A DNA stretch of 64,000 bases from Persicaria tinctoria (lineage: Eukaryota; Streptophyta; Magnoliopsida; Caryophyllales; Polygonaceae). Of the stretch, positions 45,446 to 57,467 are shown piece after piece (within the stretch, counting starts at the first letter, position 1; every line of letters begins with the position of its first letter). Below the pieces are notes generated by a model that was given only the letters and a program-made list of their open reading frames with translations, was not told where the DNA came from and searched no databases. Location: assembly GCA_037127255.1 (NCBI GenBank), contig JBANSL010000012.1, positions 23,136,615 through 23,200,614 on the forward strand. Direction: 5' to 3'. The translations under genes were made by a program, and so were the position numbers.

Positions 45446-46326
45446 TGTTGTAGGAGGAAATCGAGTTCAAAATATAAAAATATAAATCAAACCAGATTCG
45501 TGCCCACGCAAATGATTACAGGACTTCCTCCCGATGTAGCAGTGGCAAGTCAGGATCGATCCTCGAGGAAGCGTGTCAGCGGATCCTAGGCAGCGGAGGA
45601 ATCTCACGGGCAAAAATCGACTTCAGGGTGCTCGACCTCGACTAAGGGTTAGTCGACAGGGGCCAGGCAATTCGAATCCGAGCAAGCAGAAGCTACTGTT
45701 TTTGGTCGATGTCGAGAAGATTGCTCGATGTCGAGTTGTCTGGTCGATCTCGAGTTATCTAGTCAATCTCGAGGAAGCCTGCAGAGACAGAAGCAACGAC
45801 GATCTTTGCTTGATCGAAGGTGAGAAGTCGACGTCGACCAGATTTGGTCGAAATCGAGGAAGAACAGAAACTAAAACGAAATAAAAGAAAACTTCCAAGA
45901 TCGGGGTTTGCATCAACGATAACCAAACATGCATAAGGCAAGGTAAATAACGATAATCGTGCAAATCACATCGAAGGATCAAGCTTTCGCCTTTTCCAAC
46001 AATTAGACAACTCTTTCAAGAAATCCTAATTGTATCTACCGATTTTATGTTTATAATCCAAGTGGTTAGCATGGATCTCTATTAAATAGGCATCAAACAT
46101 ATAAAAGGTAGTAGATGCTCAAAACATGATAAAAGTCGGATCTTTACCTCAAACATGCGTGGCTACCGATGGGCTCATCCCAACCCTAGAAGTAGGTGGA
46201 CTACTCGCTCTTATCGCAATCGCAGACATTGTTGATGAAAAAGAAACAACTTGCATTAAATTAAACCAAACAGAGCTTACATCCAATCGAAGCCAGCTTG
46301 CTCTCGCTCCTTCACTCCTTTCGGCC

Positions 46327-46395
<69 letters not shown>

Positions 46396-47232
46396 CTCCT
46401 ACTTTTCTAGAATTGAATTAATAAAAACTAGCCCCATGGGCTTTATTTATAGGGTTTAATCCTTGCTAATCAAGGAAAGAAAACTATATCTACTTTCTAA
46501 AGATAAAAATAAATTAAGATAAAACATAAATCTAAAAGGAAATATCTAAATATCTCTAAATTGATGAATAATCTTCTCTCCTTTGATATATCTTGATAAA
46601 ACTTGATAGATTCGGTCCTTCTTCGCATCCAAGAAATTCAACTCGACTTTGGATAGGCCCAACGGAATCTCGGCCCAGAGAACTTTTTGGTCGGTTTCGA
46701 CCAATTTGGTCGACATCGAGTTGACTTGTCGATCTCGGCTTCACTTGGCCTTCTCGAGCAGCTTCTCCTCTGATTCTCGAACTCGGGTAGCTTCTGGGTT
46801 TGGTCGATGTCGAGCAAACATGTCGACATCGAGTAATTTGTAGCTCGAGTTGTTTCTTCTTCTTCTTTCCTCGATCAGGCTCTCTTCCTCGAGCTCGGCG
46901 GGATTGTGAGTCTTGGTCGATGTCGAGCAAACATATCGACATCGATTTGAGTTGAGCTGTCTTTTCCTTCTTTCCGCGATTAAGCTTTGCTCTTAGGGTA
47001 GTCGATGTCGATGAAGCTTTGTCGACATCGAGGAACTTTCAGTCTTCTTTTGATTTCGTCTCGGAATGGCTCCAAATTCTGTAATATTAAACCGAAACTT
47101 ATGTAGACTTCTATTTCTTGCAAATAAGCATATACTACATAAATTTGACATATTCTCAGCCCGAAACATGCAAAGGATATAGAGTAAGGAACTAAAATGT
47201 ATATAAAGACATGGTCACTTTAGTGGACATCA
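45446..47232 (-). repeat. 5' LTR of Athila-like copy 2 (1787 bp)
   Basis: Matches 39176-40978 with numerous substitutions; the (CT)n run is shorter (about 46331-46392). TATA box near 46445 (plus-strand TTTATTTATAGG). Confidence 0.92.
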
Positions 47233-47237
47233 ATCAT

Positions 47238-47905
47238 CCCCTAAGTCATCAATAGTAGAAAAGGAAAACGACAGAAAGTGATATCCTTTGTCTCTGCAAA
47301 CATCCTCATACTTTTTCTTTTTGTTGTCAGCAGCCACTCTAGCCTCCCTACTTGTAATGAAACTTAAACAACCAAAAGAAAGAAATACCTGTAATGTAAT
47401 TAACACTAGTGTCTTGCCATGGAGCCAGCTATAGAACATAATATCGGTTGGACAAAGCTCATCTCCCTTGTCATCAATCATACCAGTAGACGCCTCTTTA
47501 CGAACAGAAATCCTGACCTTCAAACACTCATTGTACAAAACATCACGCGCCATATTAATGCAGTGCTTAACCCCAATATCAGCAACGCAAGTAAAGACAT
47601 GATCTTCCCATGGATCCAAAATGCCTTTCTCATAAGCAATGCCTTTGGCTTCTACATGAAACAACTCAATTCCAAGATGATACTTAATAATGATCTGAAA
47701 AGTAGCGGAGTTCATAACCTGACCAAGACCTGGTATAGGCGCGGCCGTTAGCCATTGTTGGTCCATAGGGAGCTTTAGGTTTGCAATTAGAGCTTCCTGC
47801 CTCTCAGTAAGAACAAACTCCATCTTGAGATGCTTGTCAACAGTTTTGTAATAACAGCCATATATTCCAAATGAGGCTTTAATATCGCTTTAAAAATATA
47901 TCTTC
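47238..47905 (-). pseudogene. C-terminal-domain family copy C, 5' part
   Basis: A 197-codon minus-strand frame (47230-47823, with GCYYKTVDKHLK further upstream) shows the family order: LTERQEALIANLKL, WLTAAPIPGLGQVMNS, a damaged Zn-ribbon (the CPSC pair is gone; DPWEDHVFTC remains), KHCINMARDVL, SVRKEASTGMIDDKGDELCPTDIMFYSWLHGKT, KKKKYEDVCRDKGYHF, and SFSFSTIDDLGDD. It is cut there by Athila copy 2. The C-terminus and tail are at 38956-39170. Sequence divergence from copies A and B shows it is a separate older insertion. Confidence 0.75.
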
Positions 47906-48065
47906 TTTGTTTTTGTAGAGAATCTTTCACGATTTAACTTCTTAACTTATATCTTTAGAACATAGATTAGAAAGACTATTTTATAGTAAGTATGGGTTGT
48001 CCTATTTGGTGAAGTTGCGTAAATCTTTATATCAATAAAATAAAAGAAGTAGTGATATTCGAAAA

Positions 48066-48237
48066 TCCTTTGTCCTAGTGATAGTGGTTTTTTTTATCAT
48101 GTATCCTATATAGATTGAGGATTTCAACTCAGAAATAATGTCTTAACTCTTAAGTCCTTTGCCTTAGTGATAGTGGTGTTTTTTTTATCAGGTATGCTAT
48201 ATATTGAGGATTTCAACTTAGAAATTATTTGCCTTAA
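48066..48237. repeat. Tandem duplication of about 80-85 bp
   Basis: Units at 48066-48145 and 48155-48237 share TCCTTTG-CCTAGTGATAGTGG, the T-run, TATCA-GTAT-CTATAT and GAGGATTTCAACT-AGAAAT, with a few differences. Confidence 0.75.
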
Positions 48238-49216
48238 TTTTTTGCCATTTTTATTATTTATAATTAGTTTAGTAACACTAACAAAATCTATAACAACGTA
48301 CTTCCAACACTTGTCCTTTCTAGCTAGCGATATGATATCGATATATACCAAACTACACATGGATTTAGGTGGTCAAAGTATGTACAATCTCCAAACTTGA
48401 TTTCATTTCATTTCAAAAAACATGATATCAATGGAGACATCCCACAGTTTAAACACATGGTTTTTGATTTAACAAGGGCGGCTATTAAATGTATATAACA
48501 CCATTTTATATCACAAATGGTCATGTCCAAAATATAGGATATTGTTTGTAAATTAAAGTTATGGGCCACGTGTTGTATACATAATGTCAATTTTAAGCGT
48601 ATATATACACACATGACACATACAATACAATGCATGCATGTGTATATAGAAATGTAACACGAACATATTTGGGTTTAAACCAAACGTAGTTGGCTTATGT
48701 TATTAATATTCTTCCCGTCGCTCCAATAAATGTTTCCGTTTGGAATTTCATTCAAGTGACCAAATCTGTTACGTTCGTCGCCTCAGTAGAATTGCATCAA
48801 AGAACCTTTCAATTATGTACCAAGTCGATCCCCTTTGTCAACTTTCGCCAATTGCTCAGGCCACCACAAAAACTTTGTTCGTCGTCTTCCAGCAACGGAC
48901 ATTGCGAATATCTTCGTCGCCTAAGTACACCAAGTTTTGGTCACAACATCTCATCTATTCAGGTGACCACATATAACAATGAACATTATTATATGGTGGT
49001 CACTTTGAGTCATAACTATGATAGATGTTGTCTTGGACCCGATTCTAGCGACGAATCGTCTTATGTCCGTCGCTTGACTTTCACCATGGAGTAGACTATC
49101 GATCTTTTTCCGGTCTTAATTAAATATTCAAGTTTATTAAAATCCTCTTTAGTTATGAAAACGAAAATTTTTTACTATTTTATTCAAGAAGACCTGGAGC
49201 CTGTACAATTACAGGG
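48238..49216. other. Unassigned AT-rich DNA
   Basis: The only frame of note (48690-49094 plus) is low in recognisable features. The DNA around 48700-49080 has repeated CGTCGC/GCGACG motifs, as in some CACTA subterminal regions, but no termini were found. Confidence 0.35.
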
Positions 49217-49232
49217 GGAATGTACTCCCCAG

Positions 49233-49301
49233 ACTTGCGGGTAGTATCCGAAGGTCCCTAGTTCGACCCCGGATATGACCGCTCTTTATTTATAAATTCA
49301 A
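49233..49301 (+). mobile_element. 5'-truncated SINE fragment with 16-bp target duplication
   Basis: A 69-bp insert lies between two perfect copies of GGAATGTACTCCCCAG (49217-49232, 49302-49317). It contains TAGTTCGACCCC, close to a Pol III B box, and ends T/A-rich. This fits a truncated tRNA-derived SINE. The A box is missing. Confidence 0.65.
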
Positions 49302-49350
49302 GGAATGTACTCCCCAGGCGGAGTGTTTCACGTGTTAGTTGTATTAAGAT

Positions 49351-49740
49351 TAGGAGTGTTATGAGCCAGACGAGCCGAGTTTTGCATGTTTAAGCTTGGT
49401 TCATTTGTCAAACGACCTCGAGTCGAGCAGAGGCAAATTTTCAAACGAGCTTTCTTTTTTGTTCAAGTTGGCTTGTTTTAGTAAATGAACGAGCTCGAGC
49501 TGAGTTTTTTTTTTTCGAGCTTTAAGCCGTTTCACTTGGTCATAACATATTAACTTAATGGAAATTTTAGAAATTCCATAAATTTTGAGCTATTCGAGCT
49601 TAAATCGAACGAGCCGAGCTTTCAAAAGAGCTTAAAATCATGTTTAGACTCGGCTTGTTTAGGTAAGTGAATGAGCTCGAGTTGAGTTTTTTTCAAGCCG
49701 AGCTCGAGCTGTTTAGCTTATATAACAAGCCTGATCACCA
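49351..49740. mobile_element. Candidate hAT-like MITE rich in CGAGCTCGAGC
   Basis: Begins TAGGAGTGTTATGAGCC and ends about AAGCCTGATCACC, with a possible imperfect duplication ATTAAGAT / ATTGAGTT. The interior repeats short motifs (ACGAGCCGAG, GAGCTCGAGCTG, AAACGAGCTT) in both orientations. Ends are poorly conserved, so this is tentative. Confidence 0.5.
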
Positions 49741-50952
49741 TTGAGTTAGAGGTAGATTTTACCAAAAATATTAATAGATAAATATGTAGCATTTGATAAG
49801 TGATATTTTATTTATATCTAGATTATTTTTGAAAAATAATATTAAAATATTTTTAAAAATCAGTTATCTATTAATATGAGATTCAATTAATGGTAGATTA
49901 GGAAAAAAATATTTTACCTTATAAATGTGAATTTTAGATATATTTTGAGAGAATCTAAATAAAAGATATTTATAATTAAGATTATATATAATCTCTTGAA
50001 CAAATATTATTTATATCTATATTTTTTTTGTGGAAAAATGATTTATATTTAAATTATTACTACCTCCGTTCGGAAAAACTTGACACTTTACTATTCATGC
50101 ACGCTTTTTTAGGAGATAAAAACTATATAAAATATCTAGTTTTTTTTAATAATTTTTTAACAACTTCGTAGTTATTATCAATAAGTACAAACTTGTTAAA
50201 AAAAATTTATAAAAAAATGAATTCTCCGTGTACGGGACGGGACATACACTAGTATATATAAAAAAACAAAATAAGCTACAGCTAGAGCAAGACCGATCCT
50301 ATGTATGTAGAATTTCAATTTATCGATGGAATTGTCTAATATATATGTAAGGAAATCTATTTAGTACGTTTTAAGTACAATGTATTGTACATTATAATTC
50401 AATGTCGATCGATCGGGCCCAGACCTCCTTTTTTAATTCTATTAATATATGAGCAAAAATAATGGAATTATTATGACGATATTTGCATGGACAGTGTAAG
50501 GCCCACGTACATTTAATCGATACCCTTTTTTTTTAATAATAAAAAAAAAAGAATACATATATTTAAAATTTTCTATTAAAAAAAAAAGAGAAGAAGAAGA
50601 AGAAGAAGAAGAGTGGAGAAAGAGAAAGAAGGGCATGTGGAGAAGGAGACGTCGCACATGCGCTACGTGACATCCATCAGAAGCCTTCTCTGCTACACCC
50701 ACTTCCATTTATATGCTCTTCCTCTACATTTCCATACTCTTCTCTCTGTTTTTGTGATAATTAAATCGCAATATGTGTTTTATTATATACAGACGTACGT
50801 ACACTTAGTAGAGTAATTAAGTGTATGAAATGTTATTTATCTATGTATTGTCTATATATGTCCCTTTATTCATTAAACTATATCACTAAGACCTCTCCTA
50901 TTTTATTTTATGGTTACCAATTCTGATTTTTAATGCACAACTTTCCATTATA
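49741..50952. other. Unassigned AT-rich DNA
   Basis: Contains a one-sided Stowaway-like start (CTACCTCCGTTCGGAAAAACTTGACACT, 50069) without a clear partner, and an AAG microsatellite (50590-50612). No gene seen. Confidence 0.4.
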
Positions 50953-51232
50953 CTTCCTCCGTCCAAAAATACATTGCCTTTTAGCATTTTGCACAAGTTT
51001 TAATAAAATACATTACTTTTAAAAAAACATCATCATTGCACTAACTTTTTCATAAATTTTATTATTTTTTAACACCCACTACACATTTTAACCAATCAAA
51101 TTATTTTAAAAAATCAACAACAGACAAACCAATACAAATCATTACAACTTTTTACCTAGAAAACCTAAAAAACCATCTATTGTTGGACAAAAATTTACAT
51201 CTAAAAGTCCATGTATTGTTGAACGGAGGGAG
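50953..51232. mobile_element. Stowaway-type (Tc1/mariner) MITE, 280 bp
   Basis: Termini CTTCCTCCGTCCAAAAATAC and TATTGTTGAACGGAGGGAG are inverted, flanked by TA on both sides (50951-50952, 51233-51234). Classic Stowaway ends. Confidence 0.88.
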
Positions 51233-51234
51233 TA

Positions 51235-51753
51235 ATAAATATTATAATGTATTATTGTGCATTATAAGTCATAAAATATGGCTATCCAAACATAGGCCGG
51301 GTACGTATAATGTATGGGGCGAGGTAAAAAAAAAGTGACTAAAATTATAAACAAGTTGAAATTAAAAATTTGTGTAAAATAAATGGTTGAAAGATTATGA
51401 AAAAATAGTGTAAAAGTGTTGATTTGTAAAAAAAAATGGTGTTTATTTGGTTATTATTAGGGGTATTATGGTACTTTCAAATAAAATAAACAAAAAACAC
51501 CAAAGAAAAAGCTATCACAAGTAGGTTTTTTTTAAACACAAATTTTAATTAAAAAAACAAGTTTAAATTGCTCCCACACAATGTTAAAAAAAAACTATAT
51601 ATCTCATTTTAACAGTTTTTAAACTGTTAAAATGGGTATCCATACACACCCATAGCCTAAGAGTGGATTATAACTTGTATACATACATGAAAGAATTTAT
51701 AATAACAACCAGGAAAAAAGAGTGAAAAAGAAGGAAGTAATAAAGGAACAGAG
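51235..51753. other. Unassigned AT-rich DNA
   Basis: No coding signal. TAGGCCGGGTACG near 51293 and CACCCATAGCCTA near 51647 could be ends of another MITE, but no target duplication supports it. Confidence 0.35.
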
Positions 51754-51985
51754 AGCAGGGAGGGAGAATGTTTAGCATACCATGGTGGTAGTCTACCACC
51801 CTACTTTTTTAATTAATGTAAAGTAAAAAGTAAAATACTATAGTAAAACACCTAGGGATTAGGGTGACATTTAGTAAGTTAATTAGTTTTTTTTGTGCAG
51901 AACAATAAATTTTATTCAAATCCTGTAAATTACATTGTACACCATTTCCTTTCTTTCTTCTAATTTAGCGTATTGTATAGTATAA

Positions 51986-52364
51986 GGGCTCGTTTGGTTG
52001 GCAATAAAAAAAACCTAGGAAGTAAAAATCTCATATAATAGAGTTAATATATGTGTTTGGTTGATTTTTTTGTCTCGCAAAAATCTAAGAAGTTGAATTT
52101 CTGGAAATTTAAATTCCCCCGTTTTGGAGGAAGTTTATTTACCTAATCCCTCTAGGTAAGTTCTGCTTCCACCATTTTTAATTGAAAATTTCTACTTCCC
52201 TCATTTTGAAAATTTCTACTTCCCTCATTTTAATTCTTATATATTCCAAAATCAAACCAAACACATTTTCTGAATTCCTGTGATTTACTCAATTTATGAG
52301 AATTGAGTTCATAGGACGTTAAATTCTCGGGAATTATACTTCCCCTATTTAACCAAACGAGCCC
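51986..52364. mobile_element. Tourist-type MITE, 379 bp, nested in the MULE
   Basis: Perfect inverted termini GGGCTCGTTTGGTT / AACCAAACGAGCCC with TAA on both sides (51983-51985, 52365-52367). Confidence 0.9.
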
Positions 52365-52714
52365 TAAATGTGAGTGGGGTGGGGCATTTTCTTTTTATCT
52401 TGCAACTTTTTTAAAAAATAGATAATGACTATCTTATTCTTAAATATTTGATAAACTTAATAATTTTTTTTATAAATATAGCAATATTTTAATTTAATAG
52501 ATATAATTATAAATTTAGCAAATTAAAATGAGAGAGAGCCAATAAAGTGAATATCATACTATGATACTTACTCACCTCACATAAATTTCTTGGGTTAATA
52601 AAAAAATCTGACATTTTTTCTGCTTTTTATATAAAAAAAATAAATTATCTATGATACTTGGAGTATCATGGATAAAAATAGTCTAATTCATATAACCAAG
52701 GGTATATTCAATAA

Positions 52715-53725
52715 AAATTAAGAATTTTTTATGGAAGGTTTGCCAGAATGGGCTACCCACTGTTGGGCGTCTTGCGGGTAAAGGACTTTCTGTTCCCCCG
52801 TACTGCGCCTTGTGTAACCACCACCAGGAAGATTCAGTGCACCTATTCTTTGAATGTAAATACAACTCGTTTTTTGTAGGTCTCAAAAGGGAATTGAAGG
52901 AGAAAATAGAATCTGAAATCAGCTCTTCTAGAAATATTAAAGTAATTATGTCCATACTTGGTAATAAACTCACTGCTGAAGAAAAACAAAGAATGGCATT
53001 TTATTGGTGGACAATCTGGTTAGCAAGAAATCTCCTTGTCTTTCAACAGGAAAAACTCCCTACGTTGGTGGGACTCACACAGAGGGCTGAAATGCATAGG
53101 CAAGATTGGAATGGGGCAAAAACGTTTCATGAAGAGAAGGACCGACTAGGACTGAATAAAAATAAGAAGGTAAGTGGAATATGCAGGAATAATAAAAAGG
53201 CGAAGTGGAAAAAACCACCGGTAGGATGGGTGAAACTCAATTTTGATGGGTCTGCAAACCCAGGAAGGCAAAGCTCATCAGGGTATGTACTGCGAGATGA
53301 CAAAGGAATGCCAGTAGCAATAGAGGGGAAAATTATTGGTGATCAGAGTCCGCTCTTGGCAGAAGCGATTGCTCTCAAATTAGGTGTGCTTAAAGCAAAA
53401 CTACTAAATGTGAAAAAACTCATCATCGAAGGGGACTCTCTCATTATCATCAACTATTTCAACAAAGGACTCAGATGCCCATGGGAAATTGAACTCCTTT
53501 TATCCGACATCTGTACACTTATCTCTGGGATTGACGAAGTCTCGTTCTCACACATTCTTCGTTCCGGTAATTACGTGGCTGATCGGGTTGCACACCTTGC
53601 CCATGCTACCGTTAATCCCAATATAGAAAGTGATTCTGGTCTCTCTGACCTCATCCGCAAGGATGCCATCGGATAGTGATTCTGTCACATCCGAATTCTT
53701 ACTTAATCAAAAAAAAAATAAAAAA
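52715..53725 (+). pseudogene. L1-type LINE 3' fragment: zf-RVT and RNase H
   Basis: An open frame from about 52723 to 53676 encodes a zf-RVT domain (WKVCQNGLPTVGRL, CALCNHHQEDSVHLFFECKYN) and a plant RNase H (GWVKLNFDGSANPGRQSSSGYVL, AEAIALKLGVLKA, IIEGDSLIIINYFNKG, SHILRSGNYVADRVAHLAH). The stop is followed by TTCTTACTTAATC and a poly(A) (53708-53728). The 288-codon part is uninterrupted, so the copy is fairly recent, but the RT and ORF1 are missing (5' truncation). The 3' end matches the L1 at 57118-57449. Target duplication unclear in this AT-rich setting. Confidence 0.85.
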
Positions 53726-53771
53726 ATTCAAAAAATACTCTAGTAAATACAGTACATACAACTATACAAGT

Positions 53772-54465
53772 TACGGGTGGGCACAAATTCCGGTCCCGTC
53801 CCGATTCCGGTGGAATTACAAAAAAAATAGTAAATCCCTTCCCGGTCCTGTCCCGCAAAAATTATCCCAGACGAGACGAGGGACGACCTATCTCAATCTC
53901 GCAAATCTCGTCTCATCCCGCATATATATACACATTAATATATATACATTAATATATTAATATAGTATATTATAATACTATATATATAATATATTATCTT
54001 ATACAATATATTATATATAATAGATATATAGTATATATTTGTACAGTGTGTACATATGTATAGCCGTATAGGTATGCAAAATTACAAAGTCTATACTTTG
54101 ATCAACTGTACGTTCTTAGTAATTAGCGTACATAACTATATTGTATATTGGCTATATATATAGTATATATTTTGTATAATTATATATATAGTGTCCATTC
54201 TATATACATAAAGAAAAATGTAAAATATAAAAAATATTATAAATTTATATATGTTACGCCTTTAAAAACTACAAAATTTATAAGAATTTTAGATTTTTTT
54301 AATAAATTTTTGTATTTGAGGCATAAGGCATGTCCCATCCCGTCACGTAAGAGACAAGACCCGTACGAGATTGAAAAAAAAATAGTGAATTTCGTTCCGG
54401 TTCCGTCCCGCAAAAATTACGCGGAACGATCACCATCCCGTCCCGTCTCGCACCCACCCCAATAA
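53772..54465. mobile_element. hAT-like MITE rich in CCCGTCCCG, nested in the MULE
   Basis: Begins TACGGGTGGGCAC and ends CGCACCCACCCCAATAA, flanked by a perfect 8-bp duplication ATACAAGT (53764-53771, 54466-54473). Subterminal parts are dense in CCCGTCCCG/CCGGTCC motifs and the middle is TA-rich. Confidence 0.75.
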
Positions 54466-54718
54466 ATACAAGTATGTAGTGTTTTACTTCAAATAATATA
54501 CTTTGTAATTAATAAATGTAGTGTTTTACTTCAAGTATGTAGTGTTTTACTTCAAGTATGTAGAGCGTATAATATACTTCAAATAATAAACTCTAATGAA
54601 AACTAAATACTTTGTAATTAATAAATGTAGTGTTTTACTTTTTACTTTTACATTAATTAATAAAAAGGTAGGGTGGTGGACTACCTCCATGGTATACTAA
54701 ACATCCTCCAGCAGGGAG

Positions 54719-55711
54719 GGGTGATGGCAGAGTGTTGTTTGTCTAGGGATCTTTCCATGTTATTTGGTATGAAACCCTAATGATTCTTTGTCTCCTTTCT
54801 TTGGTTTTTATTTTTTTTCATCTTTCTTTATTTTTTAAAATAAATAATAATGTTACTAAAAAAACAAAAAAAAAATGTATCTGACACTTCTTGCTGTTTA
54901 TTTCCATGGTAATGTCCTTATCTGATGAATGATTGATGGCTAAAACTAACAATGCAAATTAAGGTGCACATACATAACATATGTATGAAAATTAGTTGAA
55001 GAGATGAAACACATGCATTAGTTCAAATAATCGAATTTCATTTCGAGATTGTATTCGAATCTATTTGAAGGATTTGGGCCATGTCAAATTCAAATTATTT
55101 CGATTAATAGATCAAGTCGGATCAAACTAATCCGGCTTTCAGGTCATGAATTATGGCAAAAGTTTAATTTGTATCATATTTGGCAAAATCAAAATCGATT
55201 GAACCAATTGAATTATGGCAAAAGCCCAATGATTTAGTCGCCAAACAAGTTAAAACCCTTGACCTCGCTCTGGCATAAGAATGAACAAAGCAATAGTCTC
55301 CTCGGTCCTCACCTCTAAAATAAGGGATTGATTTTCTATATATGCTACTTTGATTGAGATGGTTTTTATTTTTAGGTCGTGTGATGTGCATATTTTTTTC
55401 AACTATTGGGTCGAATTGATCGATCTTATTTTTAGGTCGTGAATTAGAATAGGATTTAGTTAATTCAAATGAATTTCACCGTAAATCTAGCTATATATAT
55501 TATATATATGCTAGTTTGATTGGAGTGGTGTTACATACAAAACAAAACAAAACAAGAAAAGCTAATGGTCAAAATAAGCATCAAAAACAGTAGCTAGGAA
55601 ATAGGATTCCCCATGCGTGGTAATGTCCAACTAGCAAGCAAGCTGGAGTGGAGTGGAGTGGAGTGGATTCAGCCAGCAACCAACATGAAAGGGATAATTC
55701 ATAGTCAAACA

Positions 55712-55810
<99 letters not shown>

Positions 55811-56310
55811 TCAATTCAACAAAATCTCCAACTCAATCATGAATTCTATAGCTCTATACCTCTACCTCTACTTGTATATATCATATGATATGATATCCAG
55901 ATTGTATAATCTTACCCGTATGTACGTGCATCAGCTGCTATGCCTTAATTGCTTCCATCTATATCTATTTAGTTTTATATACATTACTTGCATCACCGCT
56001 AGCCATGTGCCTATGTAATGTGTATCTATGCTTGCTGCCAACTTTGGGTTTTACTCGGAACTGGGAGTGGTTGAAGTTTTGACATTAAACTTATTTGGTT
56101 AGTTGATTTGATTAGTTAATTTCATCAACGCTTTTTATTTTATTTTAATGTTTTGCAGGTTTATACTTTAGTTTAATTAAAATGTTTTGTGGGTATAACC
56201 ACATTTTAAAAAAAACACTTGTTTTGATTATTGCTATATTGGTAAAATATGAAAGAACTCAACCGTTGATTTTTTACGGTTGATTTTCTTATCCTCCTTT
56301 TCCGCAAATG
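54719..56310. other. Unassigned AT-rich DNA
   Basis: No coding signal. It contains a GAGTG minisatellite (55651-55670) and a compound dinucleotide microsatellite (separate entry). 'attatggcaaaag' occurs twice (55150, 55213). Confidence 0.4.
55714..55807. repeat. Compound microsatellite (AT)n(GA)n
   Basis: About 48 bases of AT repeat pass directly into about 46 bases of GA repeat. Confidence 0.95.
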
Positions 56311-56318
56311 TTGAAATG

Positions 56319-56518
56319 AGTGGCGGATCTTGGATCGACATTTCGGGGATACTTGAAGGTAATTTTTTCATTATTCCGAGAATGTTTAAAGGTAAAAAAA
56401 AAAATTCTTTTGTAATTTTTTTCTCGGGTTGGGAATGTTTGACGTAAAATACTAGGAAATTAACACTAAATTTTATTTTTTTAATTTGGGGATGCTATAC
56501 AAGTGGATCCACCACTGG
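56319..56518. mobile_element. Short MITE, 200 bp (hAT or MULE type)
   Basis: Begins AGTGGCGGATC and ends GATCCACCACTGG, flanked by TTGAAATG on both sides (56311-56318, 56519-56526). The preceding G also matches if one terminal base is assigned to the duplication, so it is 8 or 9 bp. Confidence 0.75.
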
Positions 56519-56526
56519 TTGAAATG

Positions 56527-57099
56527 TGAAGAAATCAAAATAGTTTCACATTAAAAGGATGAACTAAAACAATCAAGTATAGTTTATAAGCCAACATTTT
56601 TATTTTTTTCCTGTCGATTGGTTTTAAGGATGAATTTCACTAAACAACTTCTCCTAACATACGTCTGTGTTAGGCTACTAACGAACTATTTCTTTTAATG
56701 TCAATTAGGTTATATATTAAACTACTAGACACACGACCCTAGAGTCACAAGTTTCAACATACTTCAGTTTCAACCCTTTCAACCCCACTAACTCAAACCT
56801 TTTTTTTCCATTTGCAAAAATTAAGAGAAAAGGGTAGTTTTACTTACCTAGTAGAGTTCCCCCCATCGTAACAAAACCTCAATGATTGGGTCAAAATCGT
56901 GTTCAGCTGAGCCCATTCCTTCATTTTGGTCGGACATTAATTGTTGTCTTTTTCTTTTTTTATCTTAGTCCAGTTCGATCGACTCAGTCGCTCTACATCT
57001 GGACCGAGTACTGTATGACCTATTTAAGGGGTTGATCCTCTCACTCTGACATGGGATGTAGCCCCACAACCACTACATCAACTTGTGATTGGTAATTGT
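56527..57099. other. Unassigned intergenic DNA
   Basis: No gene, RNA or repeat recognised on either strand. Confidence 0.4.
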
Positions 57100-57117
57100 T
57101 GGTCTTTTTCTAATAAC

Positions 57118-57449
57118 TTTTTTTTTTTTTTTGATTAGGAAAAGATTCGGGTGGGCAAGCCCTACCCGGCAGCATCCTTGCGGATGAGGTCAATAAGACC
57201 TGGATTGTTGTGAATATCATTACCTCGGGCAGAGTGGCTAAGGTGTGCAACCTTATCAGCCACTCTATTGCCCATACGAGGTACATGAAAGTAACCTACT
57301 TCTTTTACAGTCGACAACATGACTTGGATATCGGAGAGGATTAGTTCAATCTCCCAAGGACATTTAGCCGTCTTGTTTAGATAGTCTATAATTATTTTGC
57401 AGTCACCTTCAACCTGGATTCTTTCAATGTGCAGTTGTAGTACCTTCTG
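57118..57449 (-). mobile_element. 5'-truncated L1 copy with 18-bp target duplication
   Basis: A poly(T) (poly(A) on the minus strand) at 57118-57132 precedes a minus-strand RNase H fragment: IERIQVEGDCKIIIDYLNKTAKCPWEIELILSDI, FHVPRMGNRVADKVAHLSH, GLIDLIRKDAAG. The copy lies between perfect 18-bp repeats TGGTCTTTTTCTAATAAC (57100-57117, 57450-57467), the hallmark of target-primed integration. Only 332 bp were copied. Confidence 0.92.
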
Positions 57450-57467
57450 GTCTTTTTCTAATAACAA

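Larger units (their letters stand above)
51763..54709. mobile_element. MULE-like element with long inverted termini and 9-bp duplication
   Basis: The 2947-bp segment begins GGAGAATGTTTAGCATACC and ends GGTATACTAAACATCCTCC. The inverted match continues for roughly 75-85 bp (CCATGG-GGTAGT-ACCACCCTAC, ATTAATGTAAAGTAAAAAGTA). A perfect 9-bp duplication AGCAGGGAG flanks it (51754-51762, 54710-54718), diagnostic of Mutator-like elements. No transposase is present. It carries a Tourist MITE, an L1 fragment and a hAT-type MITE. Near the right end TAGTGTTTTACTTCA is repeated four or more times (54475-54650). Confidence 0.88.

Noticed and set aside
49261..49275. Possible tRNA gene at a B-box-like sequence
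   Set aside because: No cloverleaf or A box; the 16-bp flanking duplication shows a truncated SINE instead.
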